From Paenibacillus luteus (GTDB lineage Bacteria > Bacillota > Bacilli > Paenibacillales > Paenibacillaceae), in contig NZ_SKCD01000066.1 in the NCBI RefSeq assembly GCF_006542765.1, positions 62,001 to 126,000 of the forward strand: a stretch of DNA of 64,000 nucleotides, given 5' to 3'. The first letter of the stretch is position 1, and each line of letters begins with the position of its first letter. The position numbers and the translations under genes were made by a program. This document shows positions 7,673-16,429 of this stretch, piece by piece. The notes below the pieces were generated by a model that did not search any database, was not told the origin of the DNA, and saw only the letters and a list, made by a program, of their open reading frames with translations.

Positions 7673-9016
7673 ATGACGACTGTAATATTTCCTGATGGGT
7701 TTAAATGGGGGACGGCTACGGCAGCCTATCAAATCGAAGGTGCACATGATGAAGATGGACGGATGCCTAGCATTTGGGATACGTTCGCTAAAACAGAAGG
7801 CAATGTCCTAAACGGCGATACGGGAGATGTGGCGTGTGATAGCTATCACCGCATTAATGAAGATATCCGGCTGTTGAAAAAACTTGGCGTCAATGTATAT
7901 CGCTTCTCCATCGCATGGCCCCGTATTGTTCCGAATGGGACAGGGGAAGTGAATCCGCAGGGCCTCGCTTATTACGAAGAGCTGATTGATAAGCTGAATG
8001 CAAGCGGCATCGAACCGTTCGTGACACTGTACCACTGGGATTTGCCGCAGTCTCTTCAGGATGAGGGTGGATGGGAAAACCGAGCGACCATTGATGCATT
8101 CGTTGCGTATTCCGAGGCCGTCTTTCATAAATTCAACGGCAAGGTAAAGAAATGGATAACGCTTAATGAGCCATGGTGTATTTCCATACTGTCCAATTAC
8201 ATTGGCGCACACGCACCAGGCAAGCAGGATTTGCAAGCTGCGCTAGATGTAGCCCATCACATTTTAGTAGCCCATGGAAAAACCGTTCAGCGTTTCCGCG
8301 AACTTGGTATCGAAGGAGAAATCGGCTATGCTCCGAATACGGAGTGGAGAACGCCGTACAGCACCTCTGCCGAGGATATTAAGGCTACCGAGCTGCGTAA
8401 TGGATCGTTTAACGAGTGGTTCCTCTCACCTGTACTAAAGGGGGAATACCCTGAGCTTCTCACTACCTGGTATGAAAACAAGGGTTATAAGGTCAAAGTC
8501 GAGCCGGGAGACATGGCAATCATATCGCAGCCCATCGATTTTCTCGGTATTAATTATTATACGGGCAGCCTGATCCGATACGCCGAAGGAAATGATATCT
8601 ACAATAGCGAGGAAATTAGCTCCAGCTTTGCCAAAACCGATTTTGACTGGAACATCTATGCCGACGGGTTCTATCATGTGCTTACCTGGATTACGGCAAC
8701 CTATGGCCAAATTCCGATCTACATCACGGAGAATGGGGCATGCTACGAGGCAGAACCACAGGATGGAAAAGTCAATGACGATGCAAGAATCCGATTTTTG
8801 AGGGACCACATTATGGCTTTGCACCGCGCCATTGAGTCTGGTGTTCCTGTGAAGGGTTATATGGTGTGGTCGCTGATGGATAATTTTGAATGGGCATTTG
8901 GCTACTCTAAGCCTTTTGGACTTGTTCACATAGACTTCCAGACACTTGAGAGAACGCCGAAGGAGAGCTATTATTGGTACCGGCAGCTTACTACGGGCAA
9001 TCAACTGGACGTTTAA
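7673..9016 (+). CDS. GH1 beta-glucosidase / 6-phospho-beta-glucosidase type
   Basis: The 447-residue protein is a complete glycoside hydrolase family 1 TIM barrel. The N-terminal 'FPDGFKWGTATAAYQIEGA' signature is present, the acid/base is E166 in TLNEPW, and the nucleophile is E353 in ITENGA. The C-terminal 'WSLMDNFEWAFGYSKPFGLVH' segment is characteristic of GH1 aglycone sites; its E-W pair favours unphosphorylated glucosides over 6-phosphoglucosides, as in BglA/BglB enzymes. No signal peptide is seen, so it acts in the cytoplasm. GGAGG precedes the ATG. It is monocistronic with its own terminator. Confidence 0.95.
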   Translation: MTTVIFPDGFKWGTATAAYQIEGAHDEDGRMPSIWDTFAKTEGNVLNGDTGDVACDSYHRINEDIRLLKKLGVNVYRFSIAWPRIVPNGTGEVNPQGLAYYEELIDKLNASGIEPFVTLYHWDLPQSLQDEGGWENRATIDAFVAYSEAVFHKFNGKVKKWITLNEPWCISILSNYIGAHAPGKQDLQAALDVAHHILVAHGKTVQRFRELGIEGEIGYAPNTEWRTPYSTSAEDIKATELRNGSFNEWFLSPVLKGEYPELLTTWYENKGYKVKVEPGDMAIISQPIDFLGINYYTGSLIRYAEGNDIYNSEEISSSFAKTDFDWNIYADGFYHVLTWITATYGQIPIYITENGACYEAEPQDGKVNDDARIRFLRDHIMALHRAIESGVPVKGYMVWSLMDNFEWAFGYSKPFGLVHIDFQTLERTPKESYYWYRQLTTGNQLDV

Positions 9017-9038
9017 CAGCAAATTAGAATGGAAAAGA

Positions 9039-9083
9039 AGAGCAGGTATTTATCCAGACGACTGGATGAATGCCTGCTCTTTG
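9039..9083 (+). terminator. Intrinsic terminator after the GH1 gene
   Basis: A long imperfect stem (9039-9057 with 9062-9080) with two internal mismatches is followed by TTTGTG. The 9084-9226 gap before the next gene shows no other clear structure. Confidence 0.8.
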
Positions 9084-9226
9084 TGCGAGAAAAAAAGGAT
9101 ACATCTGTAAAATGTCGAATGTAGTGGTCAAAGTTAGCAGATCAGACTTTCAGCGATTGGTTGACGCCAGTCGAACGAAAGTGGTTCAATTGAACTAACG
9201 ACAACAGAGAGGACTGTGACAGTGAG

Positions 9227-10138
9227 ATGTTCAAGCAATTTTTGAAAGCTTCCAGGATTAGAGTCCTTCCAGTCATGCTTATACCCGTAGCGCTTGGCGC
9301 TCTTGGGGCATTTGTCTGGAATGGCCTATTTGATCCTTTTTTATTTTTGGTAACGATAATCGGAGCGGGCGCTGCTCATTTGTTCTCCAACATGATCAAT
9401 GATTTATGGGATTATTATAATGGCACCGATTCGGCTGCCCAAAATACGGAGGGAGCGATAGCGACCAATTCGGGTTATCTAACGAAAGGGACCTGGAGCG
9501 TACGCACCTTTGCAGCCGTAACCTGGGGACTTTTTGCCCTTGCAGCGGTTTGTGGCCTTATTCTTAGCTTTTTTAGCGGCTGGCTGGTGTTCGTTTTCGG
9601 TATTGCAGGAGCGCTGATCGCTTATTTCTATGTTGCTCCGCCCGTTCAATTCGGTTATAAAGGGAAAGGCTATAGCGAGGTGGCTATATTATTATCATTT
9701 GGCGTACTGCCGGTCATGGGAGCATATTTTGTTCAAACCTCGCTCCTGGACTATCGTGCTTTGCTGCTTTCGCTACCGATCGGGTTGTTGACGACGCTAA
9801 TTTTGTTCAATCATCACTTTTTGCATTGGCAGGCTGACAGGCAAGCGGGAAAACGCACATTAGTAGTGGTATGGGGCGAGAGAAGAGCGTTGTTGTTTTC
9901 CAGAGTGCTGCTTGCGCTTGCATATTTTGCACTAGTTATTAGCGTAATAACTGACGCCTTGCCGATTTATGCTTTGCTTGCTTTGCCAACTGCTATTCCG
10001 CTTTATCTGGTATATGGCAGGTTATCGACGCATAATGCTTCCACTGCCTATATTCCGCTCATGGGGGCATCGCTGCAAGCGACGATTCGCTGTGGAGGCA
10101 TCATGATTGTGTGTTTAATTGTTCAAGGACTGGTTTAA
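9227..10138 (+). CDS. UbiA-family prenyltransferase (MenA-like)
   Basis: The protein has 303 residues and about eight or nine membrane helices. Both aspartate-rich motifs of the family are seen: 'NMINDLWDYYNGTD' (~residues 57-70) and 'HHFLHWQADRQAGKRTL' (~190-206), which bind the prenyl diphosphate through magnesium. The overall pattern resembles 1,4-dihydroxy-2-naphthoate prenyltransferase (menaquinone synthesis). No other men genes are near, so this may be a MenA paralogue with a different acceptor. AGAGAGGA lies upstream of the ATG. The next gene starts 29 nt after the stop. Confidence 0.85.
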   Translation: MFKQFLKASRIRVLPVMLIPVALGALGAFVWNGLFDPFLFLVTIIGAGAAHLFSNMINDLWDYYNGTDSAAQNTEGAIATNSGYLTKGTWSVRTFAAVTWGLFALAAVCGLILSFFSGWLVFVFGIAGALIAYFYVAPPVQFGYKGKGYSEVAILLSFGVLPVMGAYFVQTSLLDYRALLLSLPIGLLTTLILFNHHFLHWQADRQAGKRTLVVVWGERRALLFSRVLLALAYFALVISVITDALPIYALLALPTAIPLYLVYGRLSTHNASTAYIPLMGASLQATIRCGGIMIVCLIVQGLV

Positions 10139-10167
10139 ACCATACAAAGAAGAAAGAGGTTATCAAC

Positions 10168-10896
10168 ATGGACAAGCAATGGGTTTTAGGTGATTTCCAT
10201 ACCATCTTAAACGAAGGCGAAGTTTGGAAGATCGGAGGCTTTCCGCTGCAGGACGGTTCGTTCTGGCAGTATCGTGAACCGAATGCAGTCGTAATTGTTC
10301 GCAATGGGATCTTATATGTCAGAGCGCCGCTAAGCCGCTCGAATGATCAAATTCAAATTCTCGATAATGCCAAACATATGTATTATTCTGCAGAGCCAGT
10401 GAAGGTGCCAGAGACAGGGGAAATCAGCTTCGAGCTTCAAATACGCGCGCGGACGCAAAATACGGCGGCAGACGATTTATATGACGGATTCGTCTCGTTG
10501 AATCTGCTTGATTTTACGACAGGCGGAGCGCTTGATTTTTTTGTAGGCAATGATAAATATGCTAGTGTTTATGCGGTGTTGCCGTTCCCAGGTGTCAAGG
10601 TGCCTGAGACAGACAAAACTCGTTATTTTTGCGTGTTCAAAGAAGATACGGATTTTGAAGCGAGAGAATTCAATACGTACAAAATTACCTACAACCGTTC
10701 GGAGGATGAAGTTGTATTTTTCCTCAATGGGCGCGAGGTTCGCAAAGAGAAGAATATGCCGGTGAAATTCAACCAATTCACGGTCGCGTTAGGTGTTATG
10801 ACGGAGAAGGATTTAACGCCTGAGGGCAGCGTATCCGTGCATGGACAGACAGTCATAGCGGAATGGTCTCCGATAACGATCCAAATAAAAGAGTAA
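10168..10896 (+). CDS. Hypothetical beta-sandwich protein, resembling DUF6081
   Basis: This 242-residue soluble protein has no signal peptide. It is rich in alternating beta-strand patterns ('GEISFELQIRARTQNTA', 'FNTYKITYNRSEDEVVFFLNGREV') that suggest a concanavalin-like lectin/glucanase beta-sandwich. I recall similar proteins under DUF6081, but this is a memory-based match. No catalytic residues can be named. The start is ATG 10168 because AAGAAAGAGG lies before it; the longer frame from 10111 would overlap the prenyltransferase gene. It may be co-transcribed with the prenyltransferase upstream and the kinase downstream (about 20 nt gaps). Confidence 0.6.
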   Translation: MDKQWVLGDFHTILNEGEVWKIGGFPLQDGSFWQYREPNAVVIVRNGILYVRAPLSRSNDQIQILDNAKHMYYSAEPVKVPETGEISFELQIRARTQNTAADDLYDGFVSLNLLDFTTGGALDFFVGNDKYASVYAVLPFPGVKVPETDKTRYFCVFKEDTDFEAREFNTYKITYNRSEDEVVFFLNGREVRKEKNMPVKFNQFTVALGVMTEKDLTPEGSVSVHGQTVIAEWSPITIQIKE

Positions 10897-10918
10897 GTGA
10901 TGGTAAAGGAGCTGCGTG

Positions 10919-12322
10919 ATGTTATTTGTTCTTATTGCTCTGTGGGCTATTGCAGCCATTATATGGCTCTCAGACCGGCATGCATCAGTTAATCATTGGC
11001 TGGGCGCGGTAGCGTTCAGCGGTGGAGCAGGGGCACTAGCAGCCGTGCTGGATTTACAGTGGCTGCCTGCCGCAGCGGAAGCGGGAATGAATCAGGTAGC
11101 GCAGCAGCTCCTGTATCGATTGCAAGCGGTCTCTTCTCTCGTTTCCTACTATGGCTTGCCGTATTCGTTCCTGTTGTTTGCCATCGTGTATCGTCCTTTG
11201 CGATTATCCAAGCGTCTGCTGCAGACGTTGCCGTTTTTATTACTCATTCCAATAATATTGTGTATTGTATTTACTCCCTTCTATACGGTAGTGTATCCGA
11301 TTTCGTTTAAAATCGTCATTTGGTGGGCAGTCCCATACATTATATTTGGGGCAGTCCAGATCTTGCTGAAGCGCCAACTGCATGCTTCTTTTTCAAGGTC
11401 CCATTGGATCATTTGTTCCGTTGTGCTGCCGCCGGTAATGTTCTGCATGGTTATGAATTATGTATTTCCTAGCTTTGGGATGCTGAGAATGTGGGTGTAC
11501 AATACTTGGGTCGTCGGACTTGGCGTAACCGTCTTTATTGTGGCATTGTTTACATACGGGTTCATGGGTGTGCGGGTAAATATTGATAGGCGCCGCTTTG
11601 ATTCGACGCTTCGGGCGGTTACCTCGGGGACGGCTATCTTGAATCACGCGATCAAAAACGATGCAGGTAAAATGCGTTTATTCTCGGAAAAAATGAAAGC
11701 GTACGCGATAGAAACCAATCAGCAGGAGCTGCTTGAGGACGTTGAAACGGTGCTGAACGCTTCGCGTCATATGCAGGAAATGCTTCAACGGGTGCATCGG
11801 AGAACCGAGGATTTGATGCTGCAGCTCGAAACGACTGATCTTGCGGTTCTGATTGAGCAAACGATGAAGGGGTATGAACCAGTACTCAGAAACGTTAAGC
11901 TGCATACTGCGCTCACGAAAGGCTGGCATTGTCGAATAGACCCCGCACAGATAAGTGAGGCGCTTGGCAATATAGTGGCGAATGCCGTAGAAGCGATGAA
12001 GGGCAGCGGTGAGCTGTTTATTCAGCTGAATGAGACCAAGAGAGAGCTGATTATTGAGGTGAAAGACACGGGGCCAGGGATGATTAAGAGCGAAATGGGC
12101 AAAGTGCTTGAACCTTTTTATACGACCAAAAACGGAAGTGATACCAATTTTGGTCTCGGCCTGCCCTATGCTTACCATGTCATGCGCAAGCACAGAGGTA
12201 TGCTCGATATGCGCAGCAAGCCTGGGGTAGGCACTTCTATCTATTTAACGTTTCCGAAACGAAGCGTACAAGCGGCAAGAGCAGAAGGGAACACAAGCGA
12301 GAGGGGAGAAGCAATTGGGTGA
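10919..12322 (+). CDS. Membrane-bound sensor histidine kinase (multi-helix sensor)
   Basis: The protein has 467 residues. The first ~230 contain about seven membrane helices with almost no extracellular domain, suggesting sensing within or near the membrane. The likely phosphorylated histidine lies in 'AILNHAIKNDAGKM' (~residue 244). The ATPase domain shows the N-box 'NIVANAVEAM', G1 'DTGPGM' and G2 'FGLGL'. I prefer ATG 10919 over the GTG at 10916, because AAAGGAG then has 7 nt spacing. It overlaps the regulator gene by 8 nt, so the two form one two-component system. Confidence 0.88.
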   Translation: MLFVLIALWAIAAIIWLSDRHASVNHWLGAVAFSGGAGALAAVLDLQWLPAAAEAGMNQVAQQLLYRLQAVSSLVSYYGLPYSFLLFAIVYRPLRLSKRLLQTLPFLLLIPIILCIVFTPFYTVVYPISFKIVIWWAVPYIIFGAVQILLKRQLHASFSRSHWIICSVVLPPVMFCMVMNYVFPSFGMLRMWVYNTWVVGLGVTVFIVALFTYGFMGVRVNIDRRRFDSTLRAVTSGTAILNHAIKNDAGKMRLFSEKMKAYAIETNQQELLEDVETVLNASRHMQEMLQRVHRRTEDLMLQLETTDLAVLIEQTMKGYEPVLRNVKLHTALTKGWHCRIDPAQISEALGNIVANAVEAMKGSGELFIQLNETKRELIIEVKDTGPGMIKSEMGKVLEPFYTTKNGSDTNFGLGLPYAYHVMRKHRGMLDMRSKPGVGTSIYLTFPKRSVQAARAEGNTSERGEAIG

Positions 12323-13013
12323 TGTTCGGGTGTGGATCATTGAAGATGACCGTGATTGGTTGCGCGGCCTAGTGGCGTACTTAAACAAGGAGCCGGATTT
12401 GCAAGTGGTATGGACCGCAAGCGAAGCTGAGGTTGTCAGACAGGCGCTGAGAGATGGCAAGCAGTTTGATCAACCGGCTGACGTCATATTGATGGATATT
12501 ATGCTTGATGGGCGGCCTGAGGGTATTCTCCTCGCCGAGGAGACGGCTGCAGCAACAGGGGCGCGTGTGATCATGCTGACCTCCATGGAGGAGAAGGAGC
12601 TTATTTTCCGGTCCTTCCAAGCAGGTGCGATCGATTATCAGATAAAGTCCGATTTCGAGAGTTTGCCTGATGCGGTCAGATCCGCATTCCGCAGCCATTC
12701 GCCGATAAATGCGGCTGTTGCGGAGCGCATGCGGGAGGAGTTTCGCAGGCTGAAGCAGCTCGAACGTGAGTTCGAGGTGAAGAAGGTAGGCGATCTGATT
12801 ACGCCATCCGAGCTGCAACTGCTGGATTTAATCGACCAAGGCTACACGCAGCCGCAAATTGCGGATAAGCTGGTCGTATCGATCCGTACGGTAAAGAATC
12901 ATGTCAACCATGTTCTAAAAAAGCTAAATCTCAGCGGTTCACGTGAAGCGGCAACTAAAGTGAAAGAAATGGGCTTGTTTCATAAGAAAAATGACGAAGA
13001 TAGTACCAAGTAA
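12315..13013 (+). CDS. NarL/LuxR-type response regulator, partner of the preceding kinase
   Basis: The protein has 232 residues. The receiver domain (1-~125) has the acidic pair in 'WIIEDDRDW', the phosphorylated aspartate at about D61 in 'VILMDIMLD', T/S in 'MLTSM' and K in 'QIKSD'. The C-terminal LuxR helix-turn-helix is 'LTPSEL...GYTQPQIADKLVVSIRTVKNHVNHVLKKL'. The start is TTG at 12315 with AGAGGGGAG just upstream, inside the kinase gene. The target genes are unknown; YwaF-like gene and nitroreductase lie downstream after a terminator. Confidence 0.88.
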   Translation: MGDVRVWIIEDDRDWLRGLVAYLNKEPDLQVVWTASEAEVVRQALRDGKQFDQPADVILMDIMLDGRPEGILLAEETAAATGARVIMLTSMEEKELIFRSFQAGAIDYQIKSDFESLPDAVRSAFRSHSPINAAVAERMREEFRRLKQLEREFEVKKVGDLITPSELQLLDLIDQGYTQPQIADKLVVSIRTVKNHVNHVLKKLNLSGSREAATKVKEMGLFHKKNDEDSTK

Positions 13014-13038
13014 ATTTGGTACTATTTTTTTTTTTTTT
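13000..13038 (+). terminator. Intrinsic terminator with long T tract
   Basis: A 10-bp stem (13000-13009 with 13016-13025) spans the stop codon of the regulator gene and is followed by a tract of about 14 T residues. Confidence 0.92.
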
Positions 13039-13101
13039 GTTTTTATTACCAAAATAGAGTAAAGAATACATTCGCGTGCATTTGAAATGGGGGGAAATAA
13101 A

Positions 13102-13800
13102 ATGACATTTGAAATGTTCTCCGCAGCGCATATTGCTGGACTGGTTGTTTTTGTACTGGTCATGGCAGCCTTAATCCTTTTTCGGGCTCGACTGAGAGAG
13201 CCTGCGCTTAATCGCCTTATTCGAGTGACGTTGGCTATTGTGCTGCTTGGCTGCGAGCTCTCCTTGCAGGCTTCTTACTTTATGGAGCACAGCTGGTGGA
13301 TCGGTTCGCTTCCGTTTCAGCTCTGCAGCTTAATGGTGCTCATAAGTGCAGTCGTTATAATTGCGAATCACAAAGGATTTTATGATGTAATTTTTTTTCT
13401 TGGAAGCATGGGCGCCTTGCAAGCGCTGCTAACGCCAAATTTGGATGAGTCGTTTCCACATTTTCGCTATTTTGAATTTTTTATCGCCCACATCGGAATC
13501 GTTGCTGCTGCCGTATTTATTTTAGCTGTAGAACGGTACCGGCCTTCTTTCCGCTCCGTGCTGCTTGCGATGGTTTGGCTGCATGTACTGGCGATACCTG
13601 CAGCCATAACCAATATCGTCACAGGTACGACAAACTTTATGTTTTTGGCGCGCAAGCCTGGAACGGCTTCGCTGCTGGATTTGCTTGCGCCGTGGCCTTG
13701 GTATTTACTGCAGCTTGAGATTGTTGCTTTTGGGATCTTCCTGTTGTTGTACGGAGCAGTGAGGCTATTTCCTGAGAGTGAGCAGGCAAAAGGGACATAA
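13102..13800 (+). CDS. YwaF/TIGR02206 family membrane protein
   Basis: The protein has 232 residues and about six to seven membrane helices. It matches the B. subtilis YwaF family in layout: 'FQLCSL', 'HFRYFEFFIAHIGIV' and 'NFMFLARKPGTASLLDLLAPWPWYLL' are conserved family segments. Function is unknown. I choose ATG 13102 because GGGGGG (within 13089-13094) is the ribosome binding site; the ATG at 13087 lies before it. It is separated from the two-component genes by a strong terminator. Confidence 0.8.
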   Translation: MTFEMFSAAHIAGLVVFVLVMAALILFRARLREPALNRLIRVTLAIVLLGCELSLQASYFMEHSWWIGSLPFQLCSLMVLISAVVIIANHKGFYDVIFFLGSMGALQALLTPNLDESFPHFRYFEFFIAHIGIVAAAVFILAVERYRPSFRSVLLAMVWLHVLAIPAAITNIVTGTTNFMFLARKPGTASLLDLLAPWPWYLLQLEIVAFGIFLLLYGAVRLFPESEQAKGT

Positions 13801-13835
13801 TTGCAGTTATATGGGGGATAATGAAAGTGATCCGC

Positions 13836-13875
13836 TTGACAAGCGTTTTTGATTATTATAAAGTAACTTACGTAA
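13836..13875 (+). promoter_or_regulatory. Probable promoter and operator of the nitroreductase gene
   Basis: TTGACA (13836-13841) is a perfect -35. A -10-like TAAAGT follows after 17 nt (13859-13864), with TATAAA as an overlapping alternative. The palindrome TTACGTAA (13868-13875), flanked by partly repeated AAGTAA words, lies at the likely transcription start. TTAC...GTAA sites are typical of HxlR/MarR-type repressors that control nitroreductases in Bacillus. No such regulator gene is in the window. Confidence 0.5.
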
Positions 13876-13961
13876 AGTAATTAAGTTTTCCGGAATATGG
13901 CATAGGGAATCACGATCAGCCAACTCCCCCAACTTTAAACCAATGAGAGGCAGGAGAAACA

Positions 13962-14564
13962 ATGACATCAGAAGCATTTTTCGACGCAGTGAAATCCAGA
14001 CGTTCCATTTACGCGATAAACAAGGAGGCTGTTATCTCCGACGAAAAAATCGTAGAAATCGTGCAAGACGCGGTTAAACATACGCCATCATCCTTTAACT
14101 CGCAAAGCGCACGGGTAGTTGTGCTGCTTGGAGATAACCATGATAAATTTTGGGATATCACAACCAATACGCTCCGCGCCATCGTGGCGGCAGATCAATT
14201 TGAGCCTACTGCGCAAAAAATGAACTCATTTAAAAGCGGCTACGGCACGGTATTGTTTTTCGAGGATAAGAAGGTCATTGACGGCTTGATGGAAAATTTC
14301 GCTGCCTACGCACAAAACTTCCCGATCTGGTCGCAGCAATCTTCCGGCATGCACCAATTCGTTGTATGGACTGCGCTTGAAAAAGAAGGCTTCGGCGCAT
14401 CGCTTCAGCATTACAACCCGCTGGTTGACGAGGAAGTGCGCTCGACATGGTCCTTGCCTGATTCTTGGCAATTGATTGCACAAATGCCATTCGGCAAACC
14501 GACAGCAGCTCCAGGCGAGAAGACGTTCCAGCCGATCGACGAGCGCGTGAAAGTATTCAAATAA
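13962..14564 (+). CDS. Nitroreductase family protein (Frm2/Hbn1-like)
   Basis: The protein has 200 residues and belongs to the FMN-dependent nitroreductase fold. 'SRRSIYAIN' near the N-terminus binds FMN phosphate, 'HTPSSFNSQSARVVVLLG' is the family's dimer/FMN segment, and 'EKEGFGASLQHYNP' near the C-terminus is typical of the Frm2-like subgroup. Related enzymes reduce nitro compounds and quinones with NAD(P)H in stress. A GGCAGGAG site precedes the ATG. The gene is monocistronic, with a regulated-looking promoter and a strong terminator. Confidence 0.9.
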   Translation: MTSEAFFDAVKSRRSIYAINKEAVISDEKIVEIVQDAVKHTPSSFNSQSARVVVLLGDNHDKFWDITTNTLRAIVAADQFEPTAQKMNSFKSGYGTVLFFEDKKVIDGLMENFAAYAQNFPIWSQQSSGMHQFVVWTALEKEGFGASLQHYNPLVDEEVRSTWSLPDSWQLIAQMPFGKPTAAPGEKTFQPIDERVKVFK

Positions 14565-14587
14565 GCATCGTATTACGGAAAAGAAAG

Positions 14588-14619
14588 GCCGTGCCCAGCG
14601 ATGGGACACGGCTTTTTTA
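14588..14619 (+). terminator. Intrinsic terminator after the nitroreductase gene
   Basis: Stem GCCGTG-CCC / GGG-A-CACGGC (14588-14612, one bulge) with a T-run. Confidence 0.92.
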
Positions 14620-14661
14620 GCGAAGCGAGAAGAACATTCTGGAGATATGCAGTGCTCGCCT

Positions 14662-14716
14662 TTGTAGCCTGATTCTTATCATTATATGATAAATTAATCA
14701 AAGAATTTGGCTACAA
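14662..14716. other. Imperfect intergenic hairpin of unknown role
   Basis: TTGTAGCC (14662-14669) pairs with GGCTACAA (14709-14716), ATTCTT (14672-14677) pairs with AAGAAT (14701-14706), and the inner part contains ATCAT/ATGAT. It lies after the nitroreductase terminator and about 120 nt before the HAD gene. No T-run follows. It matches no RNA family I know. Confidence 0.4.
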
Positions 14717-14839
14717 CCGCGAACTTAAAGAATGACTTGCTAGCGCAGCGATCACAACACAAATGATTTGATTTTTTCATGATGGATGCAGGAATGTCTA
14801 TTTCAATTGTCATAACTATGCCAGGAAAAGGGGATTTCG

Positions 14840-15580
14840 GTGATCAAAGCCGTTTATTTTGATTTGGATGATACGCTGTACGACCAATTGATGCCTTTTC
14901 AGCTGGCATTAGAGGCGAGTGGCCTAACGAAGCTGGCTAGAGGCGGATTATTAGCAGAGGCTATATTTAAGCGCATTAGATTTCACAGCGACCGATTATG
15001 GAGCATTCATGTGGAAGGAAAGCTATCGCTTGCTGAGCTTCGAATTCGTCGCACGACGGAAGCGTTTGCCGAGATTGGACTTGAGATCACGGACGAGGCT
15101 GCCGATGCTCTGCAGCGGAATTATGAGCTGGAGCAGTCTCGGTTGTCGCTGCGGGAAGGCGTATTGACGCTTTTCGGGCAATTAAAGGCAAAGGGCATAA
15201 AGCTTGGTTTGATTACGAACGGACCGGTGCAGCATCAGCTGAATAAAGTAACGGCACTAGGTTTGCTGGAGGTTATCGACAAAAGCGAGGTGTATATCTC
15301 TGACGGAATGGGCATTGCCAAGCCAGACCCGGAGGTGTTTCGGCATGTTCAGCGATTATCCGGCTATTTGCCAGAAGAGCTAGTTTATGTCGGTGACGCT
15401 TGGCATAACGATATTGCGCCGTCAAGCAGCGCAGGCTGGACGCCTGTATGGCTGAACGCAAGAATGCAAGAGCCCTCAGGAGAGCGGATTCCGGTTGACT
15501 ATTTGACATGCCAATCCATATCCGAGGTTTATGCAAAGCTTATCCTTCATGAACAATCGAAAACTGGCTGTTTGCTATAA
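14840..15580 (+). CDS. HAD-superfamily hydrolase (YjjG-like phosphatase)
   Basis: The protein has 246 residues. HAD motif I is 'YFDLDDTLYD' with the nucleophile D in the first DxD pair, motif II is 'GLITNGP', motif III includes the lysine of 'GIAKPDPEVF', and motif IV is 'YVGDAWHND'. A helical cap lies at ~15-95. Such enzymes clean up phosphorylated metabolites, often nucleotides, in the cytoplasm. It starts at GTG 14840 after AGGAAAAGGGG. The exact substrate is unknown. Confidence 0.88.
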   Translation: MIKAVYFDLDDTLYDQLMPFQLALEASGLTKLARGGLLAEAIFKRIRFHSDRLWSIHVEGKLSLAELRIRRTTEAFAEIGLEITDEAADALQRNYELEQSRLSLREGVLTLFGQLKAKGIKLGLITNGPVQHQLNKVTALGLLEVIDKSEVYISDGMGIAKPDPEVFRHVQRLSGYLPEELVYVGDAWHNDIAPSSSAGWTPVWLNARMQEPSGERIPVDYLTCQSISEVYAKLILHEQSKTGCLL

Positions 15581-15661
15581 AAACATGTACAATAATAACC
15601 GATATAGTAATTATCGCATTTATTATGATCTGTTTATGAATGAACATGCCAGGAGGAAACC

Positions 15662-16336
15662 ATGAGTATAGACCCGCGAATTATAAAAACCTTGCTTCAG
15701 CTACAGCTTACGCCAAGTCTGGATATGCAAGGCACGTCGAACCCGTTGCAAGCTGCAGCAGGCGATGGCTCTCCTTCTTTATTTGATACTCTGTTGTCAC
15801 AATATATGTCTGACAGCGCTTCTGATCAAGCTTCATCGCTTCCGGTTATGCCAGCCGATGCGCTTGCCCAGCTATCTGCGCTTAATCTTCCGGCTAATTT
15901 CACTTCTAGCAGCGAGTCGTCAGCCACAAGAACGCCAAGCGAGTACGATGCAATCATTCAGCAAGCCTCCAGCAAATACGGCGTGGATGCAAGCTTGATT
16001 CAAGCGGTTATCAAGACGGAATCCGGCTTTCGTCCCGATGCGGAGTCAGGTTCCGGGGCTAAAGGCTTGATGCAGCTTATGGACGGCACGGCCAGAGGGC
16101 TTGGGGTAACCGATTCCTTTGATCCCGTTCAAAATATTAATGGCGGGACGAAATATTTGTCGCTGCTGCTGAGTAAATACAACGGCAACGAGCAAGTGGC
16201 TCTGGCAGCCTACAACGCTGGTCCTGGACGAGTGGACCGGGCAGGCATCCGAACGAACGAGCAGCTAATCGAGAAGCTTGAAGCGCTGCCTGAAGAGACG
16301 CAGCGTTATGTTGCTAAGGTGCTGCAAGCAAAGTAA
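15662..16336 (+). CDS. Lytic transglycosylase, SLT-type catalytic domain
   Basis: The protein has 224 residues. The first ~95 are low-complexity and rich in Ser, Ala and Gln. The goose-lysozyme-like SLT domain occupies ~100-220. The catalytic glutamate is about E120 in 'IKTESGFRPDA', followed by 'GAKGLMQLM' and 'ALAAYNAGPGRV', all diagnostic. It cleaves the MurNAc-GlcNAc bond of peptidoglycan. There is no obvious signal peptide, as in B. subtilis YjbJ, so the export route is unclear. AGGAGG lies 6 nt before the ATG. Confidence 0.9.
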   Translation: MSIDPRIIKTLLQLQLTPSLDMQGTSNPLQAAAGDGSPSLFDTLLSQYMSDSASDQASSLPVMPADALAQLSALNLPANFTSSSESSATRTPSEYDAIIQQASSKYGVDASLIQAVIKTESGFRPDAESGSGAKGLMQLMDGTARGLGVTDSFDPVQNINGGTKYLSLLLSKYNGNEQVALAAYNAGPGRVDRAGIRTNEQLIEKLEALPEETQRYVAKVLQAK

Positions 16337-16429
16337 GCCAGTTGAAGCCATAAGATCACGATGAGCTCTCGGCCTTTACGGGCGGAAGTCATTGCTGATC
16401 TTTTTCTTTTTTGGAAAAGGAGCTATGTT

